A DNA stretch of 64,000 nt from Jiella pacifica (GTDB lineage: Bacteria; Pseudomonadota; Alphaproteobacteria; Rhizobiales; Rhizobiaceae). Shown here one piece after another: positions 53,313 to 61,229 of the stretch; within the stretch, counting starts at the first letter, position 1, and each line of letters begins with the position of its first letter. Location: contig NZ_JAAAMG010000005.1 of the NCBI RefSeq assembly GCF_010500815.1, forward strand, positions 124,001 through 188,000, given 5' to 3'. The notes beneath the pieces were generated by a model that saw nothing but the letters and a program-made list of their open reading frames with translations, ran no database searches and was not told the origin of the DNA. Position numbers and translations under genes: made by a program.

Positions 53313-55588
53313 TCGGCGGCCTCGCGCGGCTCGATTTGTTCGTTGCCGGCCTTGCGCCGCTGGGTGGCGTGCTGGTCGGCGAGCGGCGACACGTCGTGCG
53401 CGTGATAGGCGTCGACCGCGACCACCTTGGCGACCGCTTCCTTCACCGTCATGAGGCGCACGTACTCGTCCGAGGTGATAACGCCCGCATCCCGCGCGGC
53501 AAGGGGATCCTTCACCTTCTTTTCGCGCATCTTCTTCTCGATCGGCGCCGCGTCGCAGACCAGCTCGAAGGCATGTTCGAGGTCCTTGACAGGGTGCGAT
53601 GCATGGCGCTCGCCGAGATAGACGTCCGGCGTCAGCCTGTCGCGCTGGGACGACGGGCGCATCACCATGTTCGCCACCTCGGTGGTCAGTTCGTCCGACG
53701 GCTCCTCGTAGGGAACGCCGAGCGGGAAGGCGAGGAAGCGCACCAAGACGGCGGCCCAGCGAGCCGGCAGATTGTCGAGCACGCCGTTGAAGGCGATGCC
53801 GAGGCGGCAGTAGCCCTTCTCCATGATGTACTCGATCAGCGGCTTGTCGGCCTCCGGGCGTCCCTCGACCTCGAAGCGCTTCAGCACCGCGCCGAGGAGA
53901 TAGAGTTCCGACAGGATGTCGCCGAGCCGAGCCGAGAGCATCTCCTTGCGCTTCAGCGCTCCGCCAAGGGTGAGCAGCGACAGGTCGGAGAGCAGCGAGA
54001 AGGCGGCGGCATAGCGCGACAGCTGCCGCCAGTGGCCGGTGAAGGCGGCGTTCTTCGGCGCCGGGGCGGCGAGGCCGCCGGTCCAGCCGCGCGCGAAGGA
54101 GCGCCAGGCGGTCTTCATCGAATGGCCGACATGGGCCCAGAAATGCTCGTCGAAATCGGCGAGGCCCTTCTCCCGGTCCTCCTCCGACAGCGCCATCATC
54201 TCCTTCAGCATGTAGGGATGGGCCCTGATTGCCCCCTGGCCGAAGATCATCAGATTGCGGGTGAGGATGTTGGCGCCCTCGACGGTGATGCCGATGGGCA
54301 CCGACATGTACATCGGCGCGAGATAGTTCTTCTCGCCCTCGATGATCGCCTTGCCGCCATGGATGTCCATCGCCCGCTCGACGCATTCGCGCATCCGGTA
54401 GGTGGCGTGAGCCTTCATGATCGCCGACAGCACCGAGGGCCTGTGCCCCTCGTCGAGGGCGGCGACCGTCAGCCGCCGGGCGGCGTCGATCGTGTAGGCA
54501 TTGGCGACGATCTCGGCGAGCGGCTGCTGGATGCCCTCGAACATGCCGATCGGCACGCCGAACTGGGTGCGCACCCGGGCGTATGCGCCGGTGACGCGGG
54601 CGCAATAGGCAGCGGCGGCTGCGGCCTGCGACGGCAGCGAGATCGAGCGGCCGGCGGCCAGCGCCGTCATCAGCATCGTCCAGCCCTGGCCGATCTGCTT
54701 CTCGCCGCCGAGGATCCAGTCGAGCGGGATGAACACGTCCTCGCCGGAGAGCGGGCCGTTCTGGAAATAGCTGTGCAGCGGGATGTGCCGCTCGCCGTGA
54801 GAGACCCCCGGATGCGAGGTCGGCAAGAGCGCCACGGTGATGCCGAGTTCCTCGCCGCGGCCAAGATGGTTCTGCGGATCGAACATCTTGAAGGCGAGGC
54901 CCATGACCGTCGCCACCGGGCCGAGGGTGATGTAGCGCTTGTGGAAGTTGAGGCGGATGCCGAGGACGCGCTCGCCCTCATGCTCGCCATATTCCACGAT
55001 ACCGGTGTCGGTCATCGCCGCGGCGTCCGAGCCGGCATCCTGCGAAGTCAGGCCGAAGCAGGGAATGTCGCGGCCGTCGGCAAGGCGCGGCAGCCAGTAG
55101 TCCCGCTCTTCCTTGCGGCCGAAATGCAGGAGCAGTTCGCCGGGTCCGAGCGAGTTCGGCACCATGACGGTGACGCCGGCGACCACCGAAACCGACGAGA
55201 CCTTGCGGACGATCTCCGAATGGGCGGTGTTGGAAAAGCCGAGGCCGCCATATTCCTTCGGAATGATCATGCCGAAGAATTTCTTCTCGCGCAGGAATGC
55301 CCAGACTTCCTGGGGAAGGTCGTGATCCTGCGAGGCGATCTTCCAGTCGTCGATCATCCCGCAGAGCTCGTTCACCGGCCCGTCCATGAAGGCCTGCTCT
55401 TCCGGCGAAAGCCGCGCCGGCGGGGTCTTGATCAATTCGTCCCAGTCCGGATTGCCGGAGAACAGCTGGCCGTCCCACCAGACGGTGCCGGCGCCGATGG
55501 CCTCCTGCTCGGTCTTCGAGATGGACGGCATGACGCCCTTGGCCCATTTGAAGATCGGGCGGGTGATCTTGTCCTTGCGAAACGACAT
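53309..55588 (-). CDS. fadE: Acyl-CoA dehydrogenase FadE type
   Basis: The 759-residue membrane-associated acyl-CoA dehydrogenase is close to E. coli FadE in organisation. GTVWWDGQLFSGNPDWDEL lies near the N-terminus; MIIPKEYGGLGFSNTAHSEIV, PCFGLTSQDAGSDAAAM and RYITLGPVATVMGLAFKMFDP form the middle domain. RVRTQFGVPIGMFEGIQ, AIIEGEKNYLAPMYMSVPIGITVEGANILTRNLMIFGQGAIRAHP and a long C-terminal extension follow. It heads the fadE-fadI-fadJ-hydrolase operon behind a MerR-type operator candidate. Confidence 0.94.
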   Translation of the reverse strand: MSFRKDKITRPIFKWAKGVMPSISKTEQEAIGAGTVWWDGQLFSGNPDWDELIKTPPARLSPEEQAFMDGPVNELCGMIDDWKIASQDHDLPQEVWAFLREKKFFGMIIPKEYGGLGFSNTAHSEIVRKVSSVSVVAGVTVMVPNSLGPGELLLHFGRKEERDYWLPRLADGRDIPCFGLTSQDAGSDAAAMTDTGIVEYGEHEGERVLGIRLNFHKRYITLGPVATVMGLAFKMFDPQNHLGRGEELGITVALLPTSHPGVSHGERHIPLHSYFQNGPLSGEDVFIPLDWILGGEKQIGQGWTMLMTALAAGRSISLPSQAAAAAAYCARVTGAYARVRTQFGVPIGMFEGIQQPLAEIVANAYTIDAARRLTVAALDEGHRPSVLSAIMKAHATYRMRECVERAMDIHGGKAIIEGEKNYLAPMYMSVPIGITVEGANILTRNLMIFGQGAIRAHPYMLKEMMALSEEDREKGLADFDEHFWAHVGHSMKTAWRSFARGWTGGLAAPAPKNAAFTGHWRQLSRYAAAFSLLSDLSLLTLGGALKRKEMLSARLGDILSELYLLGAVLKRFEVEGRPEADKPLIEYIMEKGYCRLGIAFNGVLDNLPARWAAVLVRFLAFPLGVPYEEPSDELTTEVANMVMRPSSQRDRLTPDVYLGERHASHPVKDLEHAFELVCDAAPIEKKMREKKVKDPLAARDAGVITSDEYVRLMTVKEAVAKVVAVDAYHAHDVSPLADQHATQRRKAGNEQIEPREAAE

Positions 55589-55951
55589 GGAACGGCTCCC
55601 TTTCGGTTCCTTGCCTGGGGCGAATGCCGAAGCTGCCCCGAGTGCTGCCTAGCTGGCGGCCTGATACGCTACTTTTACGTAAACGTCAAAATCGTTCCTG
55701 TAGCGACACCGCCGCGAGACACGCGACAAGCCCCCCAAATAGGGGTCGAACGAGCGGGGTGAATGCCATCGATGGCCGCATGCCTCCATGTGCCGGTCCT
55801 GCCGGCCGTCAGGATCGCACGTGGCGCCCGGAAAGGCGGACAGCCATGGCCCAGCCCGCCCTGGCGCACTAGTTCGTGATGGGAAAGACCGACGAGCGCC
55901 GGAAGGCGTCCTGACGGCCGCCCCTTTTCCCTCGCCCTCCGGAGTGCGCCC
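55589..55951. promoter_or_regulatory. fadE upstream region with a MerR/LiuR-like operator
   Basis: The 363-base gap between divergent fadE and the glutathione transferase holds TTTACGTAAACGTCAAA at 55674-55690. It contains the 10-bp palindrome TTTACGTAAA and resembles the TTACGT-containing operators of MerR-family acyl-CoA catabolism regulators (LiuR group). It is about 86 bases before the fadE start. The rest shows no gene. Confidence 0.5.
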
Positions 55952-56611
55952 TTGCTCACCGTCCACCATCTGAACAACTCGCGCTCCCAGCGGGTGCTCT
56001 GGCTGCTCGAAGAACTCGGCGCCCCCTACGAGGTCAAGCGTTACGAGCGGACCAAGGACCTGCAGGCCCCGCCGGAGCTCAAGAAGGTGCATCCGCTCGG
56101 CAAGTCGCCGGTGGTCACCGACGAGGGCCGCACCATCGCCGAAACCGGCGCCATCGTCGAATACATTCTCTCGCGGTATGGCGAGGGACGGCTGATGCCG
56201 CCGGAGGGCAGCGACGACTACTGGCAGGCGCGGCACTTCCTGCATTACGCGGAAGGCTCCGCGATGCCGCCTTTGTTCCTGATGCTCGTCCTGCAGATGA
56301 TCCCGGATCGGGCGCCGTTCTTCGCCAAGCCGATCCTCAAGACCGCGATGGAAAAGGTCGACGAGATGCTGGTGAAGCCGCAGATGGCGCTGCATCTCGA
56401 CCATTGGGAGCGCTCGATCGAAAAGACCGGCTGGTTCGCCGGCGCCGAGCTTTCCGTCGCCGACATCATGATGAGCTTTCCCGTCGAGGCGGCAGCCCAG
56501 CGTTTCGGCTACGAATACCATCCGCGGCTGCGCGACTTCCTCCTGCGCATCCATGCGCGGCCCGCCTATCGCCAGGGGCTGAAGCGCGGCGGGCCCTATG
56601 CCTATGCCTAG
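55952..56611 (+). CDS. Glutathione S-transferase family protein
   Basis: The 219-residue cytosolic-type glutathione transferase has an N-terminal thioredoxin fold with HHLNNSRSQRVLWLLEELGAPYEV (catalytic Ser in the SRSQR motif), the cis-proline segment HPLGKSPVV and the glutathione-binding EETGAI-like AETGAIVEYIL. The C-terminal all-alpha domain ends ELSVADIMMSFPVEAAAQRFG. The predicted start is TTG; no suitable ATG exists nearby. It is divergent from fadE. Substrate is unknown. Confidence 0.88.
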   Translation: MLTVHHLNNSRSQRVLWLLEELGAPYEVKRYERTKDLQAPPELKKVHPLGKSPVVTDEGRTIAETGAIVEYILSRYGEGRLMPPEGSDDYWQARHFLHYAEGSAMPPLFLMLVLQMIPDRAPFFAKPILKTAMEKVDEMLVKPQMALHLDHWERSIEKTGWFAGAELSVADIMMSFPVEAAAQRFGYEYHPRLRDFLLRIHARPAYRQGLKRGGPYAYA

Positions 56612-56710
56612 AACGCAATCGGGGCGCCAGCCTTAAGCCTGTGCCCCGACCCCGCCTCACGATGCAAGGTCCCCGTCCGGTCCCGGCATCGTCCCCGTTC
56701 GGAATATCGC

Positions 56711-57385
56711 TCAGAAGCGATAGGTGACGCCCGTGCCGATCAGCCAGGGATTGAGCTTGGCCTTGCCGGACAATTTGCTGCCGCCGACGACGACATCGAA
56801 ATCCGGCTCGAGGAAGATTTTCTTGACGTCGACGTTCCAGCCCCAGTGATCGTCGATCATGTAGTCGAAGCCGACCTGCAAGGCCGCGCCGAAGGTGTTC
56901 TCGATATCGAGGTCGGAGGCGGCGTCGCCGTCTTGGTTGTAGAAGATCGCATAGGTCGCGCCGGCGCCGACATAGGGCTTGAACTTGCCGAAATCGGTGA
57001 AGTGATACTGGAGCGTCAGGGTCGGCGGCAGCAGCCAGGTCTTGCCGACGCGGCCGAGGCCGGCGATCGACCCCTCGCCATTCACATTCGCATAGGTCGT
57101 GCCGAGGATGAGTTCGGCGGCGATGTTGTCGGTGAAGTAGTAGCTGATGTCGAGTTCGGGGATCACCGTGTTCGAATAGGACAGGTCCGATCCATTGACA
57201 CCGTCGACATATCCTTCGTCCTCGGTGAGGACGCCGAGGCCGCGCAGGCGGATCTGCCAGGGGCTCTGATATTCGACAGGCGCGGCAATGCCGGTGAGAT
57301 CCGCGGCAGCGGCGGGCCCGCTCAAGGTGACGGCGGCAAGGGCTGCGCCGGCGAGGAGCGCGGCGGTCTGATGGTGGATGGGCAT
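56711..57385 (-). CDS. ompW: OmpW family outer membrane protein
   Basis: The 224-residue eight-stranded beta-barrel has a signal peptide ending at AAAAD (about residue 28) and the OmpW pattern: PWQIRLRGLGVLTEDEGYV, NTVIPELDISYYFTDNIAAELILGTTY, LLPPTLTLQYHFTDFGKFKPYVGAGATY and GWNVDVKKIFLEPDF. The C-terminal aromatic TYRF suits BAM insertion. OmpW proteins pass small hydrophobic or charged compounds and are often Fnr-controlled; a perfect copy of the Fnr-type box lies 69 bases upstream. Confidence 0.93.
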   Translation of the reverse strand: MPIHHQTAALLAGAALAAVTLSGPAAAADLTGIAAPVEYQSPWQIRLRGLGVLTEDEGYVDGVNGSDLSYSNTVIPELDISYYFTDNIAAELILGTTYANVNGEGSIAGLGRVGKTWLLPPTLTLQYHFTDFGKFKPYVGAGATYAIFYNQDGDAASDLDIENTFGAALQVGFDYMIDDHWGWNVDVKKIFLEPDFDVVVGGSKLSGKAKLNPWLIGTGVTYRF

Positions 57386-57453
57386 GGAATGATCTCTGCT
57401 GGGATTGGCGATTGGGACCGCCCCAGGATTAGTCAGTCTGACATGCGACCGAC

Positions 57454-57467
57454 TTGATCCAGGTCAA
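57454..57467. promoter_or_regulatory. Fnr/FixK-type box upstream of ompW
   Basis: TTGATCCAGGTCAA here is identical in all 14 bases to the box at 37547. The centre is about 75 bases before the ompW ATG, so an activator at -41.5 would give a leader of about 34 bases. A TAATCC stretch at 57426-57431 on the leftward strand is a possible -10. It could also act on the divergent FMN reductase gene, 103 bases away. Confidence 0.75.
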
Positions 57468-57569
57468 ACTCCCGCCACAATCGGCCAAGCCCCTTCCCCT
57501 GACCGAAAGCTGGCTCATTTGGCCGTCCGGGCGCCTGCGCCCGGTTCACGACAACGGAGGCTCGGCGGC

Positions 57570-58154
57570 ATGAAATTCCTGGTGTTCTACGGCTCCTATC
57601 GCCGCGACCGGATGGGCATCCGCCTCGCGGACTTCGTGGTCGACGGCTTCAAGGCGCGCGGCGACGACTGCGAACTCATCGACGCCAAGGCGCTCGACCT
57701 GCCGATGCTCGATCGGATGTACAAGGAATACGCCCCAGGCACGGCTCCGGCGGCGCTCGAAGCGCTTGCCGCGAAGATCAAGGCGGCGGACGGCTTCGTC
57801 TTCGTCACCGGCGAATACAATTGGGGTGTGCAGCCGGGGCTGAAGAACCTCACCGACCATTTTCTCGAAGAGTGGTTCTGGCGACCGGCGGCGATCGCCA
57901 GCTATTCGGCCGGGCGCTTTTCGGGCGTACGAGCGGCGCTCGCCTGGCACGGCACCCTGTCCGAGATGGGCATGGTGGTGATCTCCTCCGCCCTGTCGGT
58001 CGGGCCGATATCGGCGACACTCGACGAGAGCGGGCGGCCGACAGGCGAGCCTGGCGCCCGGCTGGAAAAGGCGTTTCCCCGCTTTGCGGCCGACCTCGAA
58101 TGGTGGGCCGAGGCGGCGAAGGGCCAGAAGGCGAAGACACTGCCGCCTTATTGA
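57570..58154 (+). CDS. NADPH-dependent FMN reductase family flavoprotein
   Basis: The 194-residue flavodoxin-fold protein has the FMN phosphate loop FYGSYRRDRMGIRLAD at the N-terminus and VTGEYNWGVQPGLKNLTDHF as the isoalloxazine-contact loop, the signature of SsuE/ArsH/WrbA-related NAD(P)H:FMN reductases. GSGRxGS is replaced by GSYRRDRMG. ACGGAGG lies upstream of the ATG. It is divergent from ompW with the Fnr box between them. Substrate (quinone, chromate, FMN) is unknown. Confidence 0.87.
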   Translation: MKFLVFYGSYRRDRMGIRLADFVVDGFKARGDDCELIDAKALDLPMLDRMYKEYAPGTAPAALEALAAKIKAADGFVFVTGEYNWGVQPGLKNLTDHFLEEWFWRPAAIASYSAGRFSGVRAALAWHGTLSEMGMVVISSALSVGPISATLDESGRPTGEPGARLEKAFPRFAADLEWWAEAAKGQKAKTLPPY

Positions 58155-58208
58155 GGCCCGATCCCCTATTGGTCCTACCGAGGGGTGCATCCGACCGCGA
58201 GCCGCCTT

Positions 58209-58229
58209 ATGATGACGCTACGTCATCAT
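58209..58229. promoter_or_regulatory. Perfect 9-bp inverted repeat upstream of the ClpP-fold gene
   Basis: ATGATGACG (58209-58217) and CGTCATCAT (58221-58229) are perfectly complementary around CTA. It ends 18 bases before the ATG of the periplasmic ClpP-like protein. It could be a repressor site or a hairpin that masks the ribosome-binding site. No regulator gene is adjacent. Confidence 0.55.
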
Positions 58230-58247
58230 CGATCCGCGGTCCCTCCG

Positions 58248-59282
58248 ATGAAACCTTTCCTCTCCGCCCTGTTGCTCTGCCTTCTGCCGACGCTGGCTTT
58301 CTCCATGGAGTTCCGCATCGAGGGCGAGACGATCCACGCCACCGGCCCGATCGAGAAGGGCGATGCCGACCGTTTCACCACCACCGTCGCGCCGCGGATC
58401 GACGGCCCCCTCTTCGCCGTCTCCTTCGATTCGCCGGGCGGCAGCCTCCTCGAAGGCATGCGGCTCGGCGAGGCGATCCACACGGCCTATGCTGGCACGA
58501 TCGTCGAGCGCGGCAAGAATTGTCTTAGCGCCTGCGCCATCGCCTTTCTCGGCGGCAAGGCCTTCGGCAGCTACGCCCATCAGGTGCGCCGCGAGGTCGA
58601 ACCGGGCGCCCGGCTCGGCTATCACGGCTTCTTCTCGGGCCGCGCCGATCAGGTCGAGTTGGTCAACGAGGTCCTCGACCAGTCGCGCCTCGTGAATGCG
58701 CTGCTGCTCGACTATGCGACGCGCATGCGGTCGGTGGATGGCGGGCTGTTGTCGAAGCTGCTGACGACGGCCCCGGCAAAGATGGAAATAATCGACACTC
58801 CGGCGGAAATCGCCGGCCTCGGCATCGGCCTCGTCGGCGACCCCCTGCCCTTGCCGAGAGACTGGCCCACCATTGCCTGCCGCAACGCCGTCCAGCGGAT
58901 GATCGGCGCCTTTGCCGATGCCAAGCCGCGCGTCGGCTCCGACGCGAGAACGATGGCGAGCCTCGAAGGCCTGCGCCGGCAGATGCTCGACGACAAGTAT
59001 CCGGCGGACGCAAACGCCGAGGCGGTGAGAGTGGCTCTTACGAGGCTCGATCCCTCCGATGCAATCGACCTGATGGTCGGCGAGCCGGTCTATGCCGACC
59101 CCGAAAATCCGCCCGTTCGCGTGACCCTGAACCAGGGCGGCGGGTTTCTCGGCAATGCCTGCTACGCGATGGCCGATGCGGGCTTCGTCACCACCATCGT
59201 CGTCGACGGCATCGACAGCAAGGCGACCTTGCGCCGGGACGATACGCTGTTCGCCAACGATCCAGACCGGCCGCTCTGGTAG
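58248..59282 (+). CDS. Periplasmic ClpP-fold serine protease-like protein
   Basis: The 344-residue exported protein has a signal peptide ending near LAFS (about 17). The N-terminal domain has the ClpP/crotonase pattern FDSPGGSLLEGMRLGEAI, KNCLSACAIAFLGGKAF (nucleophile Ser before ACA) and LGYHGFFSG (His), as in the large family of exported ClpP-like proteins found in alphaproteobacteria. The C-terminal 140 residues (about 205-344) are of unknown fold. ATG at the inner position fits the signal peptide. No function has been assigned to this group. Confidence 0.8.
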   Translation: MKPFLSALLLCLLPTLAFSMEFRIEGETIHATGPIEKGDADRFTTTVAPRIDGPLFAVSFDSPGGSLLEGMRLGEAIHTAYAGTIVERGKNCLSACAIAFLGGKAFGSYAHQVRREVEPGARLGYHGFFSGRADQVELVNEVLDQSRLVNALLLDYATRMRSVDGGLLSKLLTTAPAKMEIIDTPAEIAGLGIGLVGDPLPLPRDWPTIACRNAVQRMIGAFADAKPRVGSDARTMASLEGLRRQMLDDKYPADANAEAVRVALTRLDPSDAIDLMVGEPVYADPENPPVRVTLNQGGGFLGNACYAMADAGFVTTIVVDGIDSKATLRRDDTLFANDPDRPLW

Positions 59283-59298
59283 CGGACCGGATGGTCGC

Positions 59299-59943
59299 TC
59301 AGCGCCCCTGTGTCATGAGGATCTTCACCGCGAAGGCCGAGAAGATGCTGGCGAAGAGATAGTCGATCGCCCGGGTGATCTTCGGCCGGCGCTTCAGCGC
59401 GCTCGCGAGCTTGTCGGCCGCGACGATCATCGCGAGGGAAAACGGCGTCGCGAAGACGATGAAATAGACGCCGAGGAAGAACAGCTTCTGCCCCGCATGG
59501 GGATCGCCGGCATGGACGAATTGCGGCAGGAAGGTCACGAAGAACAGGATGATCTTCGGATTGGAGAGGTTGATGCCGATTCCCGTCAGCCAGCTGCCCT
59601 TGAGCGAGGGCTGCTTCTTCTCGCCATTGGCATCCAGCTTGAAGGTCGAGCCGGTGCGGATCGCCTGAACGGCGAGAAAGATGAGATAGCCGGCGCCGAA
59701 GATCTTCAGAACGAAGAATGCCTCGGGCGAGGCGGCGATCAGCGCCGACAGGCCGACTGCGGCAAGCGTCGTATGGATCAGCGAGCCTGTCGAGGCGCCG
59801 GCATACGCGGCGATCCCCGACGCGCGGCCGCCGGCGAGGGTGCGGCCGAGGAACAGCGTCATGTCCGGCCCCGGCGTGATCGTCAGGACGAAACAGGCGA
59901 CGGAGAAGGCGAGGATGGTCGAGAGGTCGGGAATGAAGGTCAT
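59299..59943 (-). CDS. LysE family amino acid exporter
   Basis: The 214-residue inner-membrane protein has six helices and the LysE/RhtB signatures FVLTITPGPDMTLFLGRTLAGGRASGIAAYAGASTGSLIHT and LTGIGINLSNPKIILFFVTFLPQF. It should export amino acids or homoserine-like compounds by proton antiport. An upstream extension of the frame was rejected because the family begins at the chosen ATG. It is convergent with the ClpP-fold gene. Confidence 0.92.
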   Translation of the reverse strand: MTFIPDLSTILAFSVACFVLTITPGPDMTLFLGRTLAGGRASGIAAYAGASTGSLIHTTLAAVGLSALIAASPEAFFVLKIFGAGYLIFLAVQAIRTGSTFKLDANGEKKQPSLKGSWLTGIGINLSNPKIILFFVTFLPQFVHAGDPHAGQKLFFLGVYFIVFATPFSLAMIVAADKLASALKRRPKITRAIDYLFASIFSAFAVKILMTQGR

Positions 59944-60085
59944 GATGGCCGCATGGTTGGCGAGGCTGCCGACCTCTTTACGCCATTCGCTTCTCGCCCA
60001 CCAGACGCAACGCCGGGCGCGCTTTGACAGGCGATGCAGAAGCCAATTATACAACCTTTACGATTATTCGAGATGGCGGACCCGC

Positions 60086-61147
60086 ATGAGCATCGGCTTT
60101 TATCAGGTGCGCCCAGGCGACGAACTCTATCGCATCCTGCGAGCACATTACGGCGACGCCGCCTTCCTTCGAGATAGAGAGGCCGTCGTCCGGCTCATTC
60201 TCGAGAGCAATCCTGACATCAAGGACCCGGATCGGATCTATCCGGGCCAGATCGTCGTGCTGCCGCCTTCCGCGAATAGGGGCATTCACTCGCACTCCAA
60301 TGCCCCTTCAGCCAGTGCCGGGATGCAAAAGGCGGCGCCCTTTCAATTCCCGTCGACTGGATCTTCGAAAGGCGTCGATGGGGAATTGCCACGTCTGGCG
60401 CCAAGCGCGAAAAGCGCATGCGGGATCATCAAATCAAAGCTCACCACCGTACAGGCACCGGAGCAGGATTTCATCGGCTCCATCAACATGTACGACGCCG
60501 CCCTGACCGGCTCAGGAAACTATTTCGATTTCGTCAAAAAGACCGCTCATGCGGCACAGGAGCCGATCCGCGAAATCATCGGCCTGCACGGAATGAAAAG
60601 CGCCGGGATTCTCAACAAGGGTCAATATGACTACCAGCGGTCGAAACGGATCAAGGCGGTCGAATCCAAGCTGGGCCCGCTGCATCGCCTCATCAACCCT
60701 TCGCGCAAGCCGGGCGAAGTGCTGCGCGTCGCACCGCACGCTGCGGATAAGCTCGCTGCGCATAGCGACCAGATTCGAACCCTCGGCCGCATCGGCAGAG
60801 CGGCGAGCCGCGGCAATGTCGTGCTCGGAGTGATCGATCTCGGTGTCACAGCGACGGCAATCAGAACCGCGGAATCCGACAAGGAGCGCACGATCATCGT
60901 CGCGGAGAAAGCTGGTGGGCTTGCCGGTTCTGCGGCTGTCGCCGGCATTGCCCTGATGGTCGTTTCCGGGCCTCTGGGTTGGGTCGGCCTGTTGACCATC
61001 GCGACTGCCAGCACCGTAATGGGCGTGGCTGGCGGGATGGCAGCCAAACACTATGCGGAAGGCAAACTCTATGACGACGAATGCACGGATTTCGACCTGA
61101 AATCCGACAAGGCCTGGCAGTGGATTCATCGGCGGCTCGCGCGTTAG
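60086..61147 (+). CDS. LysM-domain protein with glycine-rich hydrophobic tail, unknown function
   Basis: The 353-residue protein starts with one LysM domain (about 5-61, VRPGDELYRILRAHYGD and NPDIKDPDRIYPGQIVVLP) but no signal peptide. A Ser/Pro-rich linker (65-125) follows, then a polar helical region and a hydrophobic Gly/Ala-rich segment (277-322) with AGGLAGSAAVAGIALMVVSG. The tail resembles pore-forming or membrane-inserting regions of secreted toxins. No obvious immunity gene lies next to it, and composition is less GC-rich than its neighbours. The function is unassigned. Confidence 0.72.
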   Translation: MSIGFYQVRPGDELYRILRAHYGDAAFLRDREAVVRLILESNPDIKDPDRIYPGQIVVLPPSANRGIHSHSNAPSASAGMQKAAPFQFPSTGSSKGVDGELPRLAPSAKSACGIIKSKLTTVQAPEQDFIGSINMYDAALTGSGNYFDFVKKTAHAAQEPIREIIGLHGMKSAGILNKGQYDYQRSKRIKAVESKLGPLHRLINPSRKPGEVLRVAPHAADKLAAHSDQIRTLGRIGRAASRGNVVLGVIDLGVTATAIRTAESDKERTIIVAEKAGGLAGSAAVAGIALMVVSGPLGWVGLLTIATASTVMGVAGGMAAKHYAEGKLYDDECTDFDLKSDKAWQWIHRRLAR

Positions 61148-61229
61148 CTGGCCTCCCCGTGTTCCCTTCGCCGCCGCTTTTGTGTAGACGCCCGATGACG
61201 CAAATCTTCAGCGGGCACACGCAAACATC

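Noticed and set aside
53303-55762. Rightward 819-codon open frame opposite fadE
   Set aside because: The sequence is full of Arg, Asp, Glu, His and Val with no domain pattern, and it mirrors the codons of fadE, whose motifs are unmistakable.
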